Shown here one piece after another: positions 36,270 to 49,310 of a stretch of 64,000 bases of DNA; position 1 is the first letter of the stretch, and every line of letters starts with the position of its first letter. Source of the DNA: Ptychodera flava (Eukaryota; Hemichordata; Enteropneusta; Ptychoderidae); assembly GCF_041260155.1 (NCBI RefSeq), contig NC_091929.1:25668080-25732079 (forward strand). The letters are read 5' to 3'. A program made the position numbers and the translations under genes. Under the pieces are notes generated by a model. That model did no database searches. It was not told the origin of the DNA and saw only the letters and a program-made list of their open reading frames with translations.

Positions 36270-38090
36270 CCTACACCTGCATTGCAGTCATCATATTTAT
36301 TTTACCTGATGGTTATTGACTATCCAAAGTGTCCACTGATACAAGATGCTAGATCTTTCAGTAACCAATCTTTCTTTAAATGTGATGCTATAAGATTGAT
36401 CTTTTACCTGCATTTTAATCAATCCCATAAGTATTTTGCCATTTACCTTTCATACTAATATATGTAGAACATATAAATTCAATTTTATGCGACACTTCCC
36501 AATACAAATAATATTCCACTGCATGCAGCATAAAATGGACCTTACTCTGATCACCACAATATATACATGAACTCTTATTGAATTACATGAACTACTATGT
36601 ATCAAATAGATGGCAAGAAAACTTACATAATGATTATGCTGACTAAGCTTATCTAAACAACAGTGACATCAAGCGAGATGTCTAACTCCAAATGTACTAT
36701 TTATTCATCACAGATAGTCAATGACTACTGTCTGCTATTCTGGTCTTATTCTGAAAACAAACTGCATATTTCCTAATGTTCTGGGTCAACATTGTGAATG
36801 GGTGCATTGTCCAAGTTTTTATCTTTTTACAAGTTTTTCAGTGACAGTTTTTAGCTGACTGGTTGTTGTCAAATATTATTGTCAGTATTTTGCGACGAAG
36901 AGCAAGGGCATCTTTATAGCCAAAATGGCTCTCTTTCATGTGATGCAGGAATGCATCCATTTGAACTTGTTTGCTGAAATACTGGAAGAAAAGTATGAGA
37001 GTTAATCAGTTATGTACAAGGGGTGTAATGTTAATTACAAACACAACATGGCCTACACTCTGTCTCTGAAAGCACTTAAACCATTATAGTGCAAGAATGA
37101 TTACACAGTAACCAAAGTTACATGACATTTCCCTGTAAACATTTCTGTACAGGTAGATGGCTGAATAAATGCTGTCAAAAAGTGTTTGTAATATCCATAA
37201 CATGGTTTTGTTTCAATAACACATGCAATAAGTTTTTTTACATGTTCATTTTCTTAAATGAATACCGGTATTACGTGTTGATATTATTGGTTATATCTCT
37301 TGTTTAACTAGGAAGTGTTCAGGGAATAAAAATCCTGTCATATTTATAGTGTGATAATTTAAATTTCAGCATAGGTATTGTTATAATATTTACCTCTAGA
37401 GTCTTCCACATATAGAAAATACAGAATATTCCACAATCAACTGTATTCTTTTGTTGTGAGTTTTCATTCTGGGAAGAAAAGTCAAATATTTGTCATGGTT
37501 ATCCCATGTCATTAGCACTGAGGTAATTTACTTAATTATTTCATCTCATTTGGACTGATTGCTGATAAGAAATAATAAAGTACAGCAAAATGAAAGTATA
37601 ATTTCCTCTATTAATGTACAAATAATAAAAATATTACTAGACTCTCACAGCCGTACCGGTATAATGTAACTTTAGTTGTTATACACCTACCGCTGTCACT
37701 TATGGAGTTTCAGAGTACAATATTTCCCAGTATCAAAGTACAATAACTATGCAAATGAGGATGCAGAGTACAATAACCCCAGAGTTGTGTCTTGCCAGAA
37801 AAGTCACTTTGACTTTGATCCCAATAACAATATCATAAATGACCCTGAATTTAAAATGTAAAACTTACACAGCCATGAATACATAAAACTATACCAAAAA
37901 ATGAAATACAAAGTATGTCAAAATCTTTTATGTCATTTGCGACACAAGAGTCTAATAGAGCTAAGTATGACAGATAAACATGATCATAACAAAGTGAAAC
38001 AAACTTAAAGTTTCTGAATAGGGTTTTTGCCTATTTGTGATTGTTCTTACGACAATTCTTGTAATATATTTGATGTGTGATCTGTTATTA
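36270..38090. other. No gene seen
   Basis: AT-rich sequence with short chance ORFs only. No repeat boundary, RNA gene or motif stands out. Confidence 0.4.
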
Positions 38091-38878
38091 ACCCTTTGCA
38101 CCCCAAGGCCCTGGGGTTGAGTTGACATTTGGAAGTACCATCTAGTATGATGTCTGACTTCTTAAATTAGCAAAGAGTGTCCCCCATACCAATATATTTT
38201 TGGAATCACCATAAAATACTCGTCCCAAAAATATGCAAATTATGATCATGTGACCTCATTAAATATTCAAAATGGCCGCCAATATATAAAATTTTGTATT
38301 TTTTCAACATATTTCTTTATTTCCATAGGAATTCCTCAATAAATTATCATTTTTCATCACCAAATCATTGCTTTCTATCACACCGGCATGAACTGATACA
38401 ATATTGTGACAAAAATTATGAAAAAACACTGATATTTTGTATGGTTTTGGCCTACTAAGTGTAATGTAACAAAGGCCCTGTATAAGGGTTAGGTCAGTCA
38501 AAGCATAATGTAACATAACATCCAGCATCTCATATTATGAAATATTTCAAATGTTAAGTATGTATATTTTGAATGACAATGAAACACTTGTCCCAAAAAT
38601 ATGCAAATACTAGTCATGTGACCTAATTAAGTATTCAAAATGGCCGCCAACAATAGAAATTTATCATTTTTTAGTCCCCACGGACACCGTCCGGGGGACT
38701 TATAGGTTTGGTCATGTCCGTGCGTCCGTCCGTTCACGCAGATATCTCAGAGACGCCTGGAGCGATTTCGTTCAAACTTGGTACAAGGATAGTACCATAC
38801 CTCATACAGATGCACGTCGATTTGTTTCACAATGCGATCAAATTTGGCCGTGGTAGAGGACTTTTTAGTTTTCACCTC

Positions 38879-39109
38879 CATAGACTCCCATGTATAAGGC
38901 AGACCATAGACTCCCATGTATAAGGCAGACCATAGACTCCCATGTATAAGGCAGACCATAGACTCCCATGTATAAGGCAGTCCATAGACTCCCATGTATA
39001 AGGCAGTCCATAGACTCCCATGTATAAGGAAGTCCATAGACTCCCATGTATAAGGCAGTCCATAGACTCCCATGTATAAGGCAGTACATAGACTCCCATG
39101 TATAAGGCC
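38879..39109. repeat. 26-bp minisatellite, about nine copies
   Basis: The unit CATAGACTCCCATGTATAAG plus GCAGAC or GCAGTC is repeated about nine times with little change. Because 26 is not a multiple of three and the unit lacks minus-strand stops, all three minus frames stay open and give false repetitive ORFs. Confidence 0.95.
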
Positions 39110-39284
39110 AAGAAAAATAAAAATTTAGTTTCTCATCGTATTCATATTGCAAAAAGGATGCAGTGACACAGTTTTTAGTCCCCACAGATAAAGTCCAGGG
39201 GGCTCATAGATTGGGTCATGTCAGTCCGTGAGTCCATCCACGTGAGTCCATCCGTTCACGCAGATATCTCAGACACTTTGAAAA

Positions 39285-40860
39285 AATGTCATGTGACCTC
39301 GGTGACCTTTGACCTCGAATATACATATTTGTCCATAACTCAGTAACCACAAGTGGTAAACCTTTCATATATGGTATGATGGGACACCCTATGACGCCAC
39401 ATATTGTACCTCATTAATTATGTGCATATCTAATTTTGAGCGAGCCAATAGAGCTGGAGGTCTGATTTTTGGTATATAGGGATAACTTAGCAATACAATT
39501 TTTTTGACAAAATGTCACGTGACCTTGGTGACCTTTGACCTCAAATATACATATTTGTCCATAACTCAGTAATCACTAATGCTACACCCTTCATATTTGG
39601 TATGATGGGACACCTTATGACGCCACATATTGTACCTCATTAATTATGTGCATATCTAATTTTGAGCGAGCCAATAGAGCCAGAGGTCTGATTTTTGGTA
39701 TGTAGGGATAACTTAGCAATACAATTATTTTGAAAAAATTTAATGTGACCTCAATGACCTTTGACCTCAAATATACATATTTGTCCAAAACTCAGTAACC
39801 ACAAGTGCTACACCCTTCATATTTTGTATGATGGGACACCTTATGATGCCACATATTGTACCTCATTAATTATGCACATATCTAAGTTTGAGCGAGCCAA
39901 TAGAGCTGAAGGTCTGATTTTTGGTATATAGGGATAACTTAGCAATACAATTTTTTTGACAAAATGTCATGTGACCTCGGTGACCTTTGACCTCAAATAT
40001 ACATATTTGTCCATAACTCGGTAACCACAAGTGCTACAGCCTTCATGTATGGTATGATGGGACACCTTAGTAGATGGACACCTTATGACGCCACATATTG
40101 TACCTCATTAATTATGCACATATCTAATTTTGAGTGAGCGAATAGAGCTAGAGGTCTGATTTTTGGTATATAGGGATAACTTAGCAATACAATTTTTTTG
40201 ACAAAATGTCACGTGACCTTGGTGACCTTTGACCTCAAATATACATATTTGTCCATAACTCAGTAACCACAAGTGCTACACCCTTCATATATGGCATGAT
40301 GGGACACCTTATGACGCCACATATTGTACCTCATTAATTATGTGCATATCTAATTTTGAGCAAGCCAATAGAGGTAAATGTATGATTTTTAGTATATAGG
40401 GATAGACTATAGGATAGAAATTTTTTGACAAAATGTCATGTGACCTCGATAACCTTTTACCTAAAATACATGATTATGTCAATAAATAAGTAACCACAAG
40501 TGCTATGTCCTTTATATTTAGTAGGATGGGAGACCTAATGACAACACATGCTTTACCTCGTTAATTATGCCCATATATAATTGTGGGCAAGCCAATAGAG
40601 CTAGAGGTCTGAATTTTGGCATATATGGATTAATTAGCAATACAATGTTTTTTTTCAAAATGTCACGTGACCTTGATGACCTATGACCTTGAATATGCAT
40701 ATATATGCATAACTCAGTAACCACAAGTTCTTTACGCTTCAATTTTGATAGGATAATAGACCTTAAGATGTCACATCTTGTACCTCATTTATTATGCACA
40801 TATGTATTTCTTGGCTGGCCAATACAGCTAGAGGTTTGATCTTTTTTCCCGATTTAGAGC
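39285..40860. repeat. About 227-bp tandem array, seven copies
   Basis: Each unit carries GTGACCTYGGTGACCTTTGA, ATACATATTTGTCCATAACT, GGTATGATGGGACACC, TGTACCTCATTAATTATG and GAGCGAGCCAATAGAGC. Starts are near 39292, 39519, 39744, 39971, 40212, 40440 and 40667. The fourth interval has a 14-bp insertion, and the last two units are the most diverged. Confidence 0.9.
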
Positions 40861-41009
40861 CATAACTTAGACATGCCTCGTTTCAAATTGGAACAATGAC
40901 ATAGACCTATGTGTCCATAGATCTGAACATATACACTTTAGTGATACTTCTTAATGACCTCATTTCCCTGCCCCCTCAAGACTAATACTCCTATTACAAG
41001 TGGGGACTA

Positions 41010-42561
41010 TGTCATTGTCAATGACTTGTTACACATGTTTCCAATTTTCCAGTAAAAAGAAATCAATATTGTATCATATCCCAGTGCTGAATCACATTTT
41101 ATAGTCCCATGACCATGAACGTTGATGTAAACTTTATATATTATGATAAACTTTACACAGATTTGATAAACCTTACACAGATTTTCTTGTCCTCCCTCGT
41201 AAGTGAAGAATTATACACAGCACCCCTGAATTGGGGTCATACAGGTCAAGTATCCTATTTTATAACATCTGACTATTGAATTTATCAAACTTTGTCCACA
41301 ATAACAAGATATTTTTTGGAATTGTAGAATAACAATTGTCGGGAAAATATGCAAATACTGGTCACATGACCTCATTAAATATTCAAAATGGCCACCAGTA
41401 TTCTAAATTTACAATGATTTTCAAATATTTGCTTCTCTTTCTGACGACATTCTAAAGAATTTATCACTTCCCATCACTCAATTATGTCTAAATGTATATT
41501 AGATTCTGTTGTCTACAACTGATGATTCAAAGAAAATGTTTTTAACATCACATTTATAAATCAAATACAAGCTTCTTTCAAATCACAGAGAACACTAACG
41601 TTACAATTATTTTGCAAAACACAGACTTTGATCATTCGAGTTTGCAAATTTCATCCAATATGCATGCAAAAACATAAGAACACACAATTTCATTGCAACC
41701 AAAACAACATTTATTTTTTTCTTTAGTAAAAAAAGTAAAAATAATGTAGCAACACACTGTAAACCAGACCAAAACCCTCAAAATGTCACAAGTAACCATT
41801 TCTGGATAAGGTGGGTTTTGTGGCAGGTACATCATTAGTACGTGTATAATAAAATTGGGTCTTAGAACACAACACTGTCAATATTGATTATATTGCTGTC
41901 TTTTATCATATTTTTGAGCTATGCATGACATCTCCAAGCCTTCCTCTTTCCATCTACCAACAGTAACATTGAGGAAAAAAAATGCAGAAAGGCCTGCAGT
42001 ATATTGTCTTTTCAAAGTACAGTACTGTATGTAAAACCTACTAGACTTTCGCATTTTGTTTTTCAATTATAAATCACATAAAATAAATCTCATTCTGCCT
42101 TCAATTGCATTTTACTATCAAACAAAATACTCTGAAGAGAACAAAAGACTATAAACCCCAAGCATTATACTTGAAGACAAAAACAAATGGAGTATCTATA
42201 CAGTACAAAAATGTCATATGATACTATTTTTACTATCAAACAAATTACTCTGTACAAAATAAAATACTACAGACCCCAAGCGTTATACTTGGAGACAAAA
42301 ATAAATCGAGTATCAACACGGTCCCAATATGTTATTTGATGCTGACATACAGTCACAGGTGGACCATTGTCCTCTGGTGAATGAATACTTGAAAGAAAAC
42401 AGACTGGCTTACAATCCATCCAAGGCAGGGCCAGCCATCGCCAATCACTTCATTTGCCTCTGAACGTAGGTAAGCATGTCTGGCAGAGCAGAACTAAATT
42501 TGACTGTTCCACACATACATGTGTCCTGTTGATAAAGGTCTTGCTATCCTAACACTTGTAT
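41010..42561. other. Gene-free stretch with a tandem duplication
   Basis: Positions 42114-42230 and 42232-42347 are two diverged copies of a roughly 118-bp unit (CAAACAAAATACTCTG... and CCCCAAGCRTTATACTTG). No gene is supported. Confidence 0.5.
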
Positions 42562-42570
42562 AAACGTTGT

Positions 42571-42595
42571 TAGACTTGGTTCAAGTCGGTGAATT
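42571..42595 (+). repeat. Left terminal inverted repeat of the 17.3-kb transposon
   Basis: TAGACTTGGTTCAAGTC is followed by GGTGAATT. Positions 42573-42587 form a perfect palindromic arm pair (GACTTG, GTT, CAAGTC). Confidence 0.9.
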
Positions 42596-42742
42596 TAAAA
42601 AAAATAAAATAATTTATAATAGTTCTCTTGTGTCTCTCCTATTTTGTACAAACCTATCCGGAATTTGGCAGCTCACGCCAGGTTTTCCCAGCGATTGAAT
42701 GCGTCACGTTTGAGTCTGCGCAGTAGTGAGTTAGTTTCTGCC

Positions 42743-42769
42743 GGATTCACCGACTTGGACTTCTTGCAA
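42743..42769. repeat. Inner inverted repeat, left side
   Basis: CCGGATTCACCGACTTGGAC then TTCTTGCA. It is a reversed partial copy of the terminal repeat (AAGTCGGTGAAT) and pairs with the inner copy at 59684-59709. Confidence 0.75.
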
Positions 42770-44915
42770 AGTACAGGCGGTGAGACGGACTGTGTACACA
42801 GTGACGTCAAGCAAATACAAAATGATTGACAGCCCCCGCCGTTATTCTGGCCAATAAGAAGAACGCATGCTAATAAACCTCTGCATATATTAAAAAGTTT
42901 GTTGTCATCTCCGTGCAAAGCTACTTAGACATCGAGTACGTTTTAAATCTGGGCGAATAATGGCATCAAGTTCGTACATCAACCGCGTTTTACAACTGAT
43001 CGGTCGACCATCGCTAATCATGAGAGATTACCAAAGAAAGGTTGTTGAGAGTTACACTGAGGGAAAAGATTTGTTCGTCTGCGCACCAATCAGTAGCGGA
43101 AAATCACTGACATACAAAGTCCCCCACATTGATTTAATTTCCATTGCTTTGGACACGTAAGAGAACAACTACAACTGACATAATTGTAGTCTCCCCGCTT
43201 ATTGCTCTGATGAAAGAGCAAGTTCAGAAGTTGAGCGAAAGAGGACTGAAAGCTGTAGCGACTAGAAAGTTGACATGACCAGCATAGTGGAAGGCCGCTT
43301 CAATTACGTCTTCAGTAGTCCTGAAGCTTTCCTCTGCCAACATCGCTCACTGCTACTGTCTGATACTAATCAGAGCAGAGTTGGGGCAATATTTGTTGAC
43401 GAAAGCCATTGCATCAAGAAATGGTAAGTCTTTCTTGGACTTGGTTTGAATTATTTAAGATTTCCGTGTGTGGACGCAACTCATTCTGGACAAACCATCA
43501 GCATCTGACGATGCGTTAATGGGTTATTTCCGGTGCGGCATGATGATCAGTGCAAGAAAACTCGGTACGTTTTACTCACTGCAAAACACAGCTGGTGTTT
43601 CAATGGCATTTCAATTTTGATGTGTAAAAATATATTGTTGGTCATTTCAAGCCCATTGCCTAAACTATCTTTCTGTCATCAAACTGCCGTGCCAGGATTA
43701 TTGCATTGGTTTTGTCAGTTGTATTGGGTTATGCCAGAAAACGGTTATAGTCACTCATCGCGGTCCCTGTCTTCCCTCAGCTCCGCTGGAGTTTACGCAC
43801 CATAATCCGTGCCAAGAAAACTCATGATAATTTTTTAACTACCTGGTAATGCAACTGAAATGCATCGGCCGATATCTAAGAATCATTTTGTCTGTTTTTT
43901 GGTTTTTTGTTTGTTTTTTTTTTTTAGGGGGGGGGGTTCGACGCATGAAATCAACAGTGGCGACTTAGATTTCTGCACTCTAGTAGAGATGTCGGCTATT
44001 TCCTTCATGCAAAACAGCAAAGCAGGAGGTAAAACTTGCCTTGGAATTAATAAGGCACATCCTTTATAGGAAAACGTCATGCGTTGAAATTCGTCACTTT
44101 TTTATTTATGCAAATAAACAGAAAACAGCTAATGTTTTTTTTTTCTCACAAAACCATGGAGGTAGAAGCAAGACATAGAACTGCTTTGCAATCAACCTAA
44201 TTTGTATACATGCTGTAATTACTGTGTTGCTATCTCTAAAAATCCTAATTTATTATTTACAGGGGCAAAGAAGCTCAGGCCGGTATGAAAGCATTTAGAC
44301 AACACTACGGGCAGTTAGGTCAACTGAGGTCCCTGCTTCCAGCTAAAGTTCCGGTTGTTACACTTACTGCCACAGCAACATCGGGGACAAGGAAAGTTAT
44401 CATCGATGATCTGTGTATGAAAGGATGTGAAGTGATCATTGAAAACCCAGATAAACCTAATATCAAGTATAATGTCATCAACACAGATGATGATTTAGAG
44501 ACTGTATTCATGTGGCTTGTAGATGAAATCAAACTAAAGCAGGCGGAGACTCCACGTGTCATAATCTTTTGTAGGAGAAGACGACACTGCTCAGAACTGT
44601 TTGAATTATTTTCAGTCAAGCTTGGAAGCCACGCGTTTTATCAATATGAACACAAAGGACAAAATGATGACCGTAACCGATATTTTGCCATGTTCCATTC
44701 AAAGACAGATGATGTGATTAAGGAGTCCATAATTTCATCATTTCAAAAGCCGAATGGCATAGTACGGGTGGTATTTGCTACATCAGCTTTTAGTATGGGG
44801 ATGGATTTAAAGAGTGTTGATCAGGTCATCCATTTTGGTCCCCCAAGTGATGTAGAAGGTTATTTGCAAGAAACGGGAAGGGTTGGGAGAGATAGAACAA
44901 CTCAGAGCAGTGCCA

Positions 44916-47900
44916 TCCCCAGGCGAAAGTGAACATGGTCAACCAGGAACTAACATGTTAGTTCATGGTCATATGACCATGGTGTACCATGTTAATTCAT
45001 GGTCAACCATTGACGACCATGTTTGTTAAATGGCACAAATTACTATGGTCTACCATCGTCAACCATTGCCAAAAAACCGTGGTCAGCCATGGCTATATGA
45101 CCGCGGTCAACCATAGATGACCATGTTTGTTTAATGGCACAAATTACTATGGTCTAACATGGTCAAACATGGCCAAAACTCATGGTCAATCATGATCAAC
45201 CACAGCCACCACCGTGGTCAATGACAGGTGACCATGGTTTTTAAGAGTGTTATGAACTGTGCACCAAGTTTGGGCAATAGTAAAAAATATATATTTGCAC
45301 AGAGAAGTAGAAGTTAAATTGTGTTTGTTTGTATGGAGTGTGCATGAAGATTAGGGGCGGGGTTCATATGAAAGGCATAGTAACTGCTGGCTCAACAACA
45401 GCATACACACTACCTGTAATATTTCACGGTATTCAGGTTATTGTAAATCCTGACATTGTCTTTTCCACAGCAATTCTAACAGTCAGCATGTGGTACATGA
45501 CATCATTGTGCTGCTTCTTCCCCTGTATTGTATACAAATGATAGTTTTCTAAAGTGACATATAAATGTACCCAGTACCCAGTAACTCTTTTGATACGTTT
45601 ACCTTGTGAGCAGCAGATTCTAAAATTCACCTTGGAGTCATGTATACAGATGCCAGAAGGTCTGAACAGCCATGAAAAAGTTGAGAGGATATACTTCCAA
45701 CACGTCTTCATTCCAGTGGACACATTCAATCACACTTGACTTTAAAAGAAAAACCTTCTCAGGCAATAAATGTTTCATTAAAAAAAAATATATTCATGTA
45801 CAATAAAACAAATATCTCTTCTATTATGAACATACAATAATTGTAGTTTCAACATGAAATGAGCTGTTAAATATATGTTTTCATTGTAAATATTAGTTAG
45901 ATACAAAATAAAAACGTTTGTACTTTGATCTATTATACTGGATACTGAATGCAAAATATTAATGTTAGTAGAAAACATATCTCTATATGTTGGAAGAATA
46001 ACCAACATTTTAGGAAATGAATTATACATGAAAGTCTGTTGATAAATTCTGTCTGTTTAAAAATGCTTTGACAGATTATACAGATACGTCATCACAAAGT
46101 GAAACATCACAAATTTTTAACGGGTACATGTTAACTGATAAAAATGTATCAATATTGAATTTAGTGTTAGAAGAATAATGCTTATAAATTCTTGGTACTT
46201 TTGTTGATATCTTTTTTGGATTACACGTACTAAGTGCAATCTGATAATGGAATATACAAAAAAAATCTGTCCTTTGAAAGACCTGGAACGGTAAGATCAA
46301 CAGATCACAATATTTAAAATGTGTATCAAATGGAAACTGATCAGTTAAAAAATGTTATGTTAAATTCACATAATTATATATATAAAAATCTAACTATGAA
46401 AAACTTATTCAAAAACTTTGCAATTTTTGTTACATGTAGTTTGTTGACAAATAAATTTCACTTTATATATTTTAAAATGCCTTTCCTGAAAATGAAGTGT
46501 ACATGGAAAACATGAGAACTTTGATTTGATGTTTTATCATTAGATGTTGAGTTTCAGCCAAAATAAACAAGGCATCATGGTAAATAATGTTCTATTGCTA
46601 CATGTAAAAATCAGGATCAGCTGAGTCTGTGGTGTCCTTCATGGTAAGAGCTGATGAACAGTAAAACTTGCAAAAGAAATGAATCACAGTACAAACCATG
46701 CCACCACCCGCACTACTTGGAAAGAGAGTAGTTGTATCAAGTCCGAAAACATTTCTTCCATCATTAAGACATCGAATGATCGGCACCTGAGACGAAATAA
46801 AACTGTATCATGTCCGATTTATACTATGTTACTCCTATGCACTGCATGCAGTAGAGTTGCTACCATAAGTACCATACCAATCCATAATCGATATGAACAG
46901 AGATCACTTCTTGTCGCCATATGTTCTCAACTTCTCAAAGATCAGTGGTTGGTTTGAAATAGTCCCCTAAGGTGTGGAAAGTGTCGAAGTAGCAAACTCT
47001 CAGTTGAAACGTCACGAAAAGGCTGGAAAATTCAACATGTCCAAGGCCGGCCATTACACTGTAAATAACGGACATCCACTGATCAAAGTTTAACTTACAT
47101 AAACTCTAAGTGTCTAACGCAGGCAACGTCCTTCAATCATTACAGTTGTTCTCCTAAACCTCTTCTGTGTTCCCTTCATCGTCGACTGAGAGAAGTAATC
47201 GACGATTTCTCCCAAAAACCGTGGCTTAATGGAGTGAATGATTATCCAGACTCACATATTCCAACACTGGAATTCAGCAAAAATGGCAACCTTGGCAAAA
47301 TTGGCCAATCAGAAGTCTTGTTTTACAACACGTGATGTTGTAAGGTCAAAGTTCGAATACATGATGATCTGTTTGACCTGTGACCTCCTGGCTGCTGCCG
47401 CTGCCTTTTCAAACATTAGTTTTGCGAGAATGGGAGAGTATATTACTTTTATGCCAACTTTTATACACTATAAATCAGTCAGTGTACCTCTATGGCCTTC
47501 CGACATGTATGATTATGCAAGTAATGATCGTGAGTAGTCAGATTTTAAGCCAATTACCTTTCTAAATGTGTTTGCATGTATCAACGTAGGACAGTAACAC
47601 TTTCTGATCGACACATGACTGAGGCAATGGCCTTATTTAGTGCTCGGTGCTACATGGCAACACAGAAAAACCTTGAACAGGGCCCATGGGCTACATTGCA
47701 GCAAATTCAGTGGTATGACTTGTAAACCAAACAAAAAATTGTAGTTTCTTTTCCTGAAATTCGTCACGGATTTTTTGAAACTTATCATTTAAAAACATTA
47801 ATGTCCAGAGAAATAACCTTCATGCATTGATGTTTTTCAGTACATTTATTTCATATTCCAAGGTAATGGTTTGATAAATTTGTGCATTCCACAAATTGTC

Positions 47901-48454
47901 CTGTCTAATTTTTTTTTCAAAACATAGTATTTCTCAAATCATTAATCCTTTGACTTTTCTTTTTCTTAAGGATTATGTGGTAATTTACAGTACATACCAC
48001 CTATAACTTACTTCGATTTTGTTTATTTATTGAGTGATTATGATATTTGGTATCCTGTTGTCTTCATCGTTGGACACATGTGTTAAATTCTGCCTGAAAA
48101 TATTCTTTATGATTTGTTGAAGAGAATTTTGCAATATTACAATTTAACCAAAATAAAAATCTAAAACATGGTCATCAAGAAAATTGGTCATTCTAGGACG
48201 ATGGTCAACCATTGTCATTGATAACGATGGTCAGAAATATAATCAGTCATCAAATAACATGGTTGACCATGGTTGCCGACAATCATGAACAGATCAGCGA
48301 TGATAGACCGTGGTCAACTGTGATAGACCAAGGTATTTGACTGCTTACTGTGGTCTCATATCATAGCCAACCATGGTAGTTCATGGTCAAACATCAAAAA
48401 CCATCAAATACCCTGTTGATCATGGTACATCACAGTTGACATTTCGCCGGGGTC
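44916..48454. mobile_element. 3.5-kb GACCATGG-word transposon, copy 1, inserted in the helicase
   Basis: The element spans 44918-48452, with tips CCCAGGCGAAAG and TTTCGCCGGGG and a TC target duplication (44916-44917, 48453-48454). Removing it with one TC restores the helicase frame (codons GCC ATC TTA TTG). About 330 bp at the left end and 290 bp at the right are packed with CATGGTCAACCATG-type words. No transposase was found; the longest conserved ORF is 83-99 residues (47238-47537). Nearly identical to 51499-55004. Confidence 0.85.
47283..47537 (+). CDS. Small ORF inside copy 1 of the GACCATGG element
   Basis: It reads MATLAKLANQKSCFTTRDVV and onward to SDMYDYASN. The counterpart in copy 2 (53846-54100) has the same reading apart from one residue near the end. 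Preservation between copies may just reflect their youth. No domain is recognised, and an alanine-rich stretch (LLAAAAAFSN) is the only feature. Confidence 0.3.
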   Translation: MATLAKLANQKSCFTTRDVVRSKFEYMMICLTCDLLAAAAAFSNISFARMGEYITFMPTFIHYKSVSVPLWPSDMYDYASNDRE

Positions 48455-49310
48455 TTATTGCTGTACAAAGGGTGCTTAAGGGGAAGAAATATTGATACAT
48501 CAATGCGAGACTATGCTAAAAATACTGATAGTTGTCGACGTCAATTGTTAATGAGAGAGTTTAATGAAACCACTGAGTATGGTGTCATTGCACATGCTTG
48601 TTGTGATATTTGCAGCCATATATGTAGATGTGCATGTACCTGTGACAAAAATCAAATCTGCACATGTGTTAGGGGTTGTGCATTCGAATATGTGTCCAAG
48701 GCAGAACAAGAGCTAAGATCAATGTCAGAGAGATTAAACAAGGAAAGAAATATTTTCAGTCAGTTGGAGGTCAAACACAGTGTAACACCACAGCAAAGGC
48801 AGTTTTTTTCCACTGAACTTGCTGAATACAGGTGCAGTTTAGTGTCAGAGATTGGTGAGCAATGCATATTGACATCAGATATAGCCACTGGGTTTTCCTC
48901 AGCTCTTGTCAACAGTCTTGTTAAGTACTGTCAATACATTGACAGCAAGGAAATGCTAGAAGAGTACTTTCCATTTTTCTCACATGAACATATTTCTTTT
49001 GTTTGGGATTTACTGTGTGAGATGTTAGAAACAAATTCGCTTCATCTGGAGTCTCCATGTTCAAATGAGATGATGATTGACTGACATTATTGTTCTGAGG
49101 AACCTTTGAATGCTATTGTACTTGACAGTGATGATGATGACATAATTCAAGCATACAGGTCAAAGAGACCACAGATCTTCAGTGATTTTTCAGATGATGA
49201 CTGAACAATTTACATGTACTCTGGTCATTGCCTCCAGTGTCAGTGAGAATTGCTGTTTTATCCATGTCATGAATTCAATTCTACATTGAATTTAGTAGTA
49301 CTTCTGTTAT

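Larger units (their letters stand above)
38672..41009. mobile_element. TA-flanked element bearing minisatellite and satellite arrays
   Basis: The ends are GTCCCCAC (38674) and GTGGGGAC (ending 41007), each flanked by TA. The head has GGACACCGTCCGGGGGACT and TCATGTCCGTGCGTCCGTCC. A second head-like copy starts at 39178, so two left ends lie in tandem. There is no transposase ORF. The interior is mostly the two arrays listed separately. Confidence 0.55.
38220..41400. repeat. Host repeat unit repeated three times, split by an insertion
   Basis: The phrase AAAATATGCAAATACT (or TTATGA), GTCATGTGACC and TTCAAAATGGCCGCCA appears near 38222-38281, 38592-38650 and 41343-41397. The first two lie about 370 bp apart. 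The third lies past the 2.3-kb TA-flanked element, so the tandem repeat was there before the insertion. Confidence 0.55.
42960..49204 (+). pseudogene. RecQ-like SF2 DNA helicase of the 17.3-kb transposon, disrupted
   Basis: Exon 1 (42960-43423) starts MASSSYINRVLQLIGRPSL and has motif I (CAPISSGKSLTYKVP), motif Ia (VVSPLIALMKEQV) and motif II (AIFVDESHCIKKW). A phase-2 GT-AG intron (43424-44262) joins exon 2 with motif III (VTLTATATSGTRK), motif IV (RVIIFCRRRRHCSELFE), motif V (VVFATSAFSMGMDLKSVDQV) and motif VI (YLQETGRVGRDR). The frame is then cut by a 3.5-kb transposon and resumes at 48455 (LLLYKGCLRGRNIDTS). A RecQ-type zinc cluster follows (HACCDICSHICRCACTC). An in-frame TGA at 49082 is followed by coding-like sequence, including NAIVLDSDDDD (a SUMO-interaction-like motif), to a second TGA at 49202. 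Exon 1 also has an early TAA (43158) and a frame change near 43275. It should unwind DNA 3'-5', presumably for transposition. Confidence 0.85.

Noticed and set aside
38747-39185. Repetitive ORFs (GLPYTWES, LIHGSLW, LYMGVY) in three minus frames
   Set aside because: They come from the 26-bp minisatellite. Openness in every frame with the same period shows repeat origin, not a repeat protein.
38879-40860. Regular spacing suggesting a CRISPR-like array
   Set aside because: Units are head-to-tail copies without variable spacers, and the genome is eukaryotic.
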